From JAVBMV01 sp031552145 (GTDB lineage Bacteria; Myxococcota; Myxococcia; Myxococcales; UBA5297): a stretch of 64,000 nt of DNA. The stretch's first letter is position 1; each line of letters starts with the position of its first letter. This document shows, one piece after another, positions 59,401-64,000 of the stretch. The notes under the pieces are model-generated. The model was not told the DNA's origin. It worked only from the letters and a program-made list of their open reading frames with translations, and searched no databases. The position numbers and the translations under genes are program-made. The stretch spans positions 310,001 to 374,000 of the forward strand of contig JAVBMV010000003.1 of the NCBI GenBank assembly GCA_031552145.1. The letters run 5' to 3'.

Positions 59401-60926
59401 CCGGCGTCGGCGCCCGCCGCCCGCGCGGCGCTGCCCAGGGCCGGCTCCAGCGCGCGCAGGCGCAGGCGCGCGGAGGCGTGCAGCGCCTCGCCCCGGAAGC
59501 CGCCGCTCCCCTCGAGCCTGGCGCCGGGGAGCAGGAGTAGCAGCCGCTCGACCTCGAGGCGCTCCGAACGGAGTTCGAAGCGCAGCTCGAGCCGCTCCAC
59601 CTGAGCGCCGCGCACCTTCGAGGGCGCGAGCGCGACCGCGAATGCGCCGACGCCCTCGCCGTAAGAGGCCATCAGTGTGCCGTTCAGCTCGCTCGGGGGC
59701 ACAGCGGCCATTATCGCCTCCAGCTCGGCCCCCTGGAGCGCGCCCTCGGCCGACGCCGCGAAGGGCGTCCATACCGCCCGTGACGAGAGCGCTATCTCTC
59801 CGCGCCCAGCCTGCACCGTCAGCGCGATCGCCGCGCCCTCGCCGTCGACGCTGCCCGTGCCTTGGGCGCGCAATGTCTTGTGGAAGAGCGTGCCGGGCCA
59901 ATAGACCGCGAGCAACGATGGCGCTACCCACAGCTCCTCGATAGCGAGCGATAGACGAGGCTGCCCCGAGCGCCAGCGCGCGACCTCTCCCTTCGCCAGC
60001 AAACGCGAGAGGCGCTCTGCTCCCGGCGCGCGCGCCGCCTGCCCGCCCACATCGAGGGCGAGTCGTTGAATCTCCAACGAGTCGCCGGACGTCCCCAGCC
60101 GAAGTCCCAGCGCCAACGAATCGTCGAGTGGCGCAGTGAGGTGGCAGGTCACCTCCATGGCGAGCTCCGCGGCGCTCTCGGCTTTCGAGAGGCCGGAGCG
60201 CCCGCGCGCGCTCACCAAAATGTTGTCGGCGGAATAGGAGGGCGCGGCCCCTGGCGCGGAGCGATACTCGAAGTGCAGGTCACGCAGTGCGAGCTCCTCT
60301 ACAACGAGGTTGTAGGGCTGTATCTCGCTCGCGCCGGAGCGCCTCTCGCGCGCCTCGCGCGCCTCGCGAGGCTCCGACGACGGAGGCGGCGGGGCGAGCG
60401 CCGCCGTTAGGTTGAGCGGCGCCCCGGCCTCCTCTCCCACCGGCACGAGCCAGAGCCCTCCTCCCTCGATCGCCACTCGGGTGAGCCGCACTTCGCGCCG
60501 AAGGAGGGCGAGAGGTTCGAGGGAGGCATCCAGCCGCTCGAGCCGCGCCACCCTGCGCTCCGCATCGCCCGCGCCTGGCAACGCGGGCGGGCTCTTCAGC
60601 TCTACTGTCTCGAGCGAGAGCTGGAACGGGAGGGAGAGAGAGAGCCGCCCCACAGAGAGCTCCCCGGCGATGCGCCCCGCCGCGGCGCCCGACACCTGCC
60701 TGGCGAGCCACTTTCCTCCCCATTCGGTGTGGCTCACGAGCGAGAGGCCGAGGAGCAAGAGCGGAGCAAAGGCGACGAGCAGCGCAAAGAACAGAAGCAG
60801 GCGCGCCATGCGCCGCCCGCGGCCTGGGCGTCGCGCTCCCTTCTCGGGCCTCCCGGCGGGCCGCTCCGCCTCCGCGGACGATTGACCCTGGGAGGCGCCC
60901 GGCTCAAAGATGTCGCCACTCTCCAT
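56448..60926 (-). CDS. tamB: TamB/YtfN-like translocation and assembly protein (DUF490)
   Basis: 1492 aa. A disordered basic N-terminus, then one membrane helix (about residues 40-65), then a very long beta-rich chain of alternating short strands, typical of bridge-like proteins such as TamB. The last 250 residues hold the DUF490 signature, ending near L-P-I-D-V-L-Q-V-E, S-Y-V-T-D-R-V-Y-V-G-Y-R and L-Q-Y-R-L-T-P-R-L-S-L-E-A-S-G-G. TamB spans the periplasm and works with TamA or BamA in outer-membrane protein insertion or phospholipid transport. No BamA/TamA gene is next to it here. GAGG lies seven bases before the ATG. Divergent from the MFS gene. Confidence 0.92.
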   Translation of the reverse strand: MESGDIFEPGASQGQSSAEAERPAGRPEKGARRPGRGRRMARLLLFFALLVAFAPLLLLGLSLVSHTEWGGKWLARQVSGAAAGRIAGELSVGRLSLSLPFQLSLETVELKSPPALPGAGDAERRVARLERLDASLEPLALLRREVRLTRVAIEGGGLWLVPVGEEAGAPLNLTAALAPPPPSSEPREAREARERRSGASEIQPYNLVVEELALRDLHFEYRSAPGAAPSYSADNILVSARGRSGLSKAESAAELAMEVTCHLTAPLDDSLALGLRLGTSGDSLEIQRLALDVGGQAARAPGAERLSRLLAKGEVARWRSGQPRLSLAIEELWVAPSLLAVYWPGTLFHKTLRAQGTGSVDGEGAAIALTVQAGRGEIALSSRAVWTPFAASAEGALQGAELEAIMAAVPPSELNGTLMASYGEGVGAFAVALAPSKVRGAQVERLELRFELRSERLEVERLLLLLPGARLEGSGGFRGEALHASARLRLRALEPALGSAARAAGADAGALSQLSGGGELSLRAHGTLTAPALSVKGAFEQLSFGAVEVRALTLDGAVPNLRRPLAFEGELSAASGMLNDLPFHALRALVKADRRSFELELSSAGLAGLIARARGDLPEEADGAGQRVKLSMLSLGAGDANWELERPTTLRFAGGRLEFEPFALTSVGGQRIAIEGRLAGARTELALSVRGLELALLPALLVPRSVGLTGRLSLDGKLSRQVASATFELLHGTWAEALAGSASLPLALFEGDSIPASDERALSAELTAKGISLGSIGKLGATGVVEARLSLSGTLAKPALSLRAEGEGLQVGALEEVTLDVALDSADQLKGEVRASLLGGGLRAELSSPSSLRELVTRARAAAVANGHPGSLLDLPLELTLWAEGLHASALADPVGSATWESVLGARGHFSGTARAPRGELSFSASLSADSSALGFAARSAEAQRLPLGAADAPITGVVRGTLSVGGTLEAPKLSLTAGLDDMAMGEVRLGALSLGAHLDEGKVEGSAEVLAEAGGALHARGWANLPRDLSGKWAADAVPFGAALTASQLNLSLLSAPLGALLRRAGGVLDADLTASGTLGAPSVKGILRIADGSVVLPGPVAYRDLELELSIDEALIELRRLSLSVGKGRASLTARAARASPEQPYRMEGELALDAVPIVVDEQVAAVLTLRSEQLSGLLQRDRLTLDARLGRIGVYLPQLGTKDLQSLERHGDFSYALPGQVKVKEQREGGEQERAQRGEAKARAFEATIHLLAKKGILVESEDVRIEALAELELRLANGALAMSGEVGTTQGRIDAMGRLFTLRRGRLTYAQDPPGNPSLELRATHVNEREGVTVDATVTGTARRPKLELTSDPPLDEAEIAALLATGRRELERGSGGVASGTQAASIVGAFAAERLRKSVAAQLPIDVLQVELEGGTLAESRVEAGSYVTDRVYVGYRHNFGAQAQPNRRENTNEVRLQYRLTPRLSLEASGGDYPKGGLDVVFRRDY

Positions 60927-60969
60927 TCACAACCTCTGCCCGCAGCGCTTGGACGGGCCAAGGAACTCC

Positions 60970-62394
60970 ATGCCACACGAACAGGGCGCAGCCAACAGAC
61001 CGGTCGGACCACTCCTTCGCTACCTCGTCCTCGCCGGCGTGAGCCTCGTCTGTTTCGCCCAATACTACGTCTACGACTCCATCACGCCCCTGGGCACGCT
61101 CATCAAGAAGGAGCTCTCCTTCTCCGGCGAGCAATATGGGCTGCTCTTCTCCGCCTACTCCGTCGCCAACGTCTTCCTCCTGCTGGTAATCGTGGGGGGC
61201 ATCCTGGTCGACAAGCTGGGCGTGAAGCTCTCGGGCCTGCTCTACACGGGGCTCTGTATTACCGGCGCAGCGCTCACCCTCTTGGGCGCCTCTCCAGACC
61301 TGCCGAGATACCTGGGAGGACTCCACGGATGGCTCGCCACGGCCTTCATGCCCGAGTGGAGCCCCGAGCTAAAGGTGATGCTCCTGGGGCGCGCTATCTT
61401 CGGCGTGGGCGCCGAGTCAATCCTGGTCGTCAACAACAAGGTGCTCGCGCGCTGGTTCAGCGGGAAAGAGCTGGCCTTCGCCTATGGCCTCAACCTGACC
61501 ATCATGCGCCTGGGCACCTTCCTCGCCATGAACCTCCAGGCGCCGGTCGCGGAGAGCATGGGGCTCACCGGCGGGCTCTTCCTCGCGCTCGGGATCATGA
61601 TCGCGGGGCTCGGCGCCTTCGGCGCCTATCTCCTCATCGAGCGCGTCGCGACGAAGCGGATGGCGCTCGCCGGCGTCAGCGCCCCCGCCGCCGACGAACG
61701 ATTTGTCCTCAAAGATCTCGTCTCCTTCAGCCCCTCCTTCTGGTTCATCGCGCTGCTCTGCGTCTCCTTCTATTCGGCCGTCTTCCCCTTCCAGTCCTTC
61801 GCGCCCGACATCCTGGTCCAGCGCTTCGGCTACAGCGAGATCGACGCCGCGCGGGTCACGAGCGCCCTGGTGCTGGGCACGATGATCTGCACACCACTGC
61901 TCGGCCTCTTCGTCGACCGGCGCGGCAAGCGCGCGACGCTGATGACCTACGGCACGCTGCTGCTCATCCCCTGCTTCATCCTGGTGGGCTTCACGCGCTT
62001 CCCCCCCATCGTCCCCATCTTCGCGGTCGGCGTGGCGCTCTCGCTGGTGCCCGCGGCGCTCTGGGCGGCGATCCCGATGATGGTGCCGCACCAGCGGCTC
62101 GGGACGGCCTTCGGCATCGTCGGCTACATCCAGAACGTGGGGCTGATGCTCTTCCCCTTCATCGCGGGCAAGATCGCGGACGCCAATACCAGCAAGGTGG
62201 AGCGCGGCGCGCAGACCATCACCCTGGTCGACTACCGCTGGACGCTCGTGCTCTTCGCCCTGCTCGGCGCCGCCGGCTTCCTCTTCGCGCTGATGCTCAA
62301 GCGCGCCGACCGCAGGCGAGGGGCGCCGCTCGAGCTCCCCAGCGCCGAGGCGGAGGCGTTGCTCAAGCAGGTCGATACGCCCTCTACCGTGTAG
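60970..62394 (+). CDS. Major facilitator superfamily transporter
   Basis: 474 aa, about twelve membrane helices. AAGGA is about five bases before the ATG at 60970; the frame is open 20 codons earlier, overlapping the TamB start. MFS signatures: D-K-L-G-V-K in the loop between helices 2 and 3 (a variant of the usual D-R-x-G-R-R) and again D-R-R-G-K-R between helices 8 and 9. An added periplasmic segment of about 25 residues after helix 3 (L-P-R-Y-L-G-G-L-H-G-W) resembles the MFSD1-like branch. The substrate cannot be told from sequence. It stands alone. Confidence 0.88.
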   Translation: MPHEQGAANRPVGPLLRYLVLAGVSLVCFAQYYVYDSITPLGTLIKKELSFSGEQYGLLFSAYSVANVFLLLVIVGGILVDKLGVKLSGLLYTGLCITGAALTLLGASPDLPRYLGGLHGWLATAFMPEWSPELKVMLLGRAIFGVGAESILVVNNKVLARWFSGKELAFAYGLNLTIMRLGTFLAMNLQAPVAESMGLTGGLFLALGIMIAGLGAFGAYLLIERVATKRMALAGVSAPAADERFVLKDLVSFSPSFWFIALLCVSFYSAVFPFQSFAPDILVQRFGYSEIDAARVTSALVLGTMICTPLLGLFVDRRGKRATLMTYGTLLLIPCFILVGFTRFPPIVPIFAVGVALSLVPAALWAAIPMMVPHQRLGTAFGIVGYIQNVGLMLFPFIAGKIADANTSKVERGAQTITLVDYRWTLVLFALLGAAGFLFALMLKRADRRRGAPLELPSAEAEALLKQVDTPSTV

Positions 62395-62470
62395 GGCGCC
62401 GCTGCTCGCGCACCTCTCGTCGCCGCAGACATATTCCGAGTACGCCCCATTTGCTCAGGCGTATTCACCC

Positions 62471-62590
62471 CCTATCGACCAAGTCACCGTTCATTTTTCG
62501 ACGAGGGCCGATAGAAAAGATCGAGAATTCGCGGACTTACGCGCGCATGGCCAGTTTCTATCGACCATCGGAGGCATGAATGTCGATAGG
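62471..62590. repeat. Four short CTATCG repeats in direct and inverted order
   Basis: CTATCGACCA occurs at 62472-62481 and 62558-62567 in the same direction; CGATAG occurs in inverse order at about 62512-62517 and 62585-62590. The last two facing copies give CTATCGAC...GTCGATAG, an 8-bp inverted repeat. They sit in a gap of 280 bases with somewhat lower GC between the MFS gene and the ars pair. They could be operators, a junction left by gene transfer, or chance. Nothing else is seen in the gap. Confidence 0.4.
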
Positions 62591-62674
62591 TTTTGCCAGC
62601 CGGTAGCGTCCGACCTGCCAGAGGCTTCTCCGAGTCTCCTGCGGTTCGCTGAGCACGCAGGGCCAGAGCCCCGT

Positions 62675-63529
62675 TCATAGCGGTTTGCGTGCCGAAACCT
62701 TCACACTGGCGACCTTGCCAGTCAGCCTGGGAGCCCATTCCTTCGCGAGCTGGTCTCGCCCCCCGCAGCAGCCCGTCTCCGCCTCCTGCAATTCGGACCC
62801 GATGAAGGCTTCGATCTGAGCGGTCTCGTAGACGAGCCGGTCCAGAACCGCGACCTCCACGAGGCCTGCGGACATGAGGCCCGCGAGGTAGTCCTTCTCG
62901 GGAATCGCCCCCGCCAAGCAGGAGGAGTAGAGCCGACGGTTGCCCGCGATCTCGGGAGGAAGGTCTTCGGCAACGATGTCCGAGACGAGCATCCTGCCGC
63001 CGGGCCTGAGGACACGGGCGATCTCAGCGAAGACGCGCGGCTTCTCGGGCGAGAGGTTGATGACGCAGTTGGAGATGACCCAGTCCACGCTGGCATCGTC
63101 CACGGGTAGGTCTTCGATGAGCCCCTGGCGGACTTCGGTGTTGGCGAGGCCTGCGGCGGCGATGTTCTCGCGGGCCTTCGCGATCATGGCGTCGGTCATG
63201 TCCACGCCGATGACTTTGCCCGCAGCTCCGACCTTCTTGGCGGCGAGCAGCAGATCGATGCCCGCTCCCGAGCCGAGGTCAAGCACCACGTCCCCCGACT
63301 TCACCTGGGAGAAGGCGAGCGGGTTGCCGCAGCCGAACGAGTTGACCACGGCCTCGGCCGGAAGGGCGGCGACCTCGGCGTCGGTATAGCCTGCGAGCTT
63401 GGCGACGACGCCCTTGGGCGTTGGGGAACAGCAACAGCCGGAGGACGAGGGGCTCTTGACCGCCCGCGCGTAGTCAGCTGATACATTTTTGCGTTTGTCA
63501 TCCTGAGGGGTCTTGGTCTTGAAGAACAT
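62675..63529 (-). CDS. arsM: Arsenite S-adenosylmethionine methyltransferase
   Basis: 284 aa. The ATG at 63529 is five bases after AAGGAGG; the preceding GTG is too close. A G-C-C-C-S-P Cys cluster near the N-terminus (32-34) precedes the SAM domain: V-V-L-D-L-G-S-G-A-G-I-D (82-92) binds SAM. The three As-binding cysteines of the family are C67 (F-G-C-G-N-P), C155 (I-S-N-C-V-I-N-L) and C204 (S-S-C-L-A-G-A). A C-terminal G-C-C-G-G follows. It methylates As(III) to methylated species. Divergent from arsR with a shared control region. Confidence 0.93.
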   Translation of the reverse strand: MFFKTKTPQDDKRKNVSADYARAVKSPSSSGCCCSPTPKGVVAKLAGYTDAEVAALPAEAVVNSFGCGNPLAFSQVKSGDVVLDLGSGAGIDLLLAAKKVGAAGKVIGVDMTDAMIAKARENIAAAGLANTEVRQGLIEDLPVDDASVDWVISNCVINLSPEKPRVFAEIARVLRPGGRMLVSDIVAEDLPPEIAGNRRLYSSCLAGAIPEKDYLAGLMSAGLVEVAVLDRLVYETAQIEAFIGSELQEAETGCCGGRDQLAKEWAPRLTGKVASVKVSARKPL

Positions 63530-63546
63530 CACGGCCTCCTTGGTTC

Positions 63547-63574
63547 TTGCATATACCCGTTTAGACGGTTACAA
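63547..63574. promoter_or_regulatory. Divergent ars promoters with palindromic operator
   Basis: A near-perfect palindrome TA-C-CCGT-TTAG-ACGG-T-TA occupies 63554-63571. For arsR: TTGCAT (63547-63552), 16-base gap, TTACAA (63569-63574). For arsM on the other strand: TTGCTT, 17-base gap, TATATG, overlapping the same palindrome. An ArsR dimer bound there would block both promoters and leave when As(III) binds. Confidence 0.6.
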
Positions 63575-63596
63575 GCAACCCCGTGAGGTGTCCCGC

Positions 63597-63962
63597 GTGC
63601 GTGTGATGGCTTCGGTGTTCAAGGCGCTCTCTGATGAGACTCGACTCTCGATGCTTGGCCTCCTGCTTCGAGAGGGAGAGCTGTGCGTCTGCGACTTCGT
63701 CGAGGTACTGGGGATCACGCAGTCGAAGGCCTCGCGACACCTTCGCTACCTCGTGAACGCAGGATTGCTTCAAGACCGGCGCGAGGCCGTGTGGGTCTAC
63801 TTCCGGATCGTGGAGAAGCCGGGCGCGGTCCAGACAGGTGTCCTGTCTGGCTTGCGTGACATCCTTCCCGATCAGGTGCCCAAGGAACTGCTCTCGGCCC
63901 TCAAGGCCTGGCGCAAGTCGAAGGCACGGGACGGGCTTGCTGCCTGCAAGCAGAGGGGCTGA
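63597..63962 (+). CDS. arsR: ArsR/SmtB-family arsenic-responsive repressor
   Basis: 121 aa from a GTG at 63597 (GAGG eight bases upstream); an ATG at 63606 would be three residues shorter. A winged helix-turn-helix: F-K-A-L-S-D-E-T-R-L at the start, the metal motif E-L-C-V-C-D in alpha-3, and the recognition helix around T-Q-S-K-A-S-R-H-L-R-Y-L. The Cys pair is the classic As(III)/Sb(III) site. It should repress the divergent arsM and itself until arsenite binds. The C-terminal tail is basic and ends K-Q-R-G. No efflux gene (arsB/acr3) or arsC lies within the window, but the window ends just after. Confidence 0.92.
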   Translation: MRVMASVFKALSDETRLSMLGLLLREGELCVCDFVEVLGITQSKASRHLRYLVNAGLLQDRREAVWVYFRIVEKPGAVQTGVLSGLRDILPDQVPKELLSALKAWRKSKARDGLAACKQRG

Positions 63963-64000
63963 GCGCGCCCGAAGTCCCCCCGGTTTTCCGACGAGCCATC

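Noticed and set aside
1..64000. tRNA or rRNA genes
   Set aside because: I looked for T-loop like GTTCGA-type patterns and rRNA-like blocks by eye and found none convincing; a covariance-based tRNA search would be the decisive test.

Overview
This is high-GC chromosomal DNA from a Gram-negative bacterium, most likely a member of the Myxococcota or a close relative (former Deltaproteobacteria). That placement is inferred. It rests on two secreted peptidases ending in MYXO-CTERM-like tails (small Gly/Ser-Cys patch, hydrophobic helix, Arg cluster), large Cys-rich lipoproteins with an Asp/Pro linker, a Ser/Thr kinase with a PilZ-like module, two NtrC-family regulators, and a HEAT/HD signalling pair. 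I see no rRNA, tRNA, CRISPR array, prophage or intact insertion sequence. Almost every base lies in a gene; about 50 protein genes are called.

Layout. 1-8.6 kb (minus strand): a minor pilin cut by the window edge, a very large PilY1-like adhesin with a candidate sigma54 promoter, then an HD-domain protein and a HEAT-like protein. 8.9-13.9 kb: ornithine aminotransferase, Fe/Mn superoxide dismutase, a Cys-rich lipoprotein and a coiled-coil lipoprotein. 14-19.1 kb: RseP-type site-2 protease, an NtrC-type response regulator, a thiolase and UDP-galactopyranose mutase. 19.2-23.7 kb: a Ser/Thr kinase fused to a PilZ-like module, then an operon of MBL hydrolase, a DUF6544-like protein and deoxyribose-phosphate aldolase. 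23.9-27 kb: phosphoglycerate dehydrogenase and the PhoU-like/Pit phosphate pair. 27.5-31.4 kb: a complete TPR-associated TRAP transporter (TatT, substrate-binding protein, fused QM permease). 31.4-35.9 kb: tandem M4-like metallopeptidases. 36-39 kb: glyoxalase, a patatin with a receiver-like N-terminus, HNH nuclease, YigZ. 39-42.4 kb: FadL-like porin behind a VolA/Pla-1-like lipase lipoprotein. 42.9-48.5 kb: KGG-repeat protein, a DUF6029-like outer-membrane protein with TlpA, two duplicated thioredoxin-like lipoproteins and a second Cys-rich lipoprotein. 48.6-53.8 kb: the glycine cleavage operon gcvT-gcvH-gcvPA-(basic protein)-gcvPB. 53.9-62.4 kb: a metallothionein-like lipoprotein, DedA, an NtrC-family regulator without GAFTGA, TamB and an MFS carrier. 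62.7-64 kb: divergent arsM/arsR.

Most genes are housekeeping or envelope functions. The most unusual items are: (1) a thioredoxin-like lipoprotein pair at an exact 797-bp period, with a nearly identical central DNA block and near-duplicate terminators, upstream of TlpA and an outer-membrane beta-barrel; (2) a PilY1-like protein whose von Willebrand A domain is split by an insertion of about 620 residues; (3) a small lipoprotein with 20 cysteines in its mature chain; (4) a basic, amphipathic protein inside the gcv operon; and (5) several signalling fusions with degenerate key motifs. Families were recognised by reading the translations; no database search was possible.
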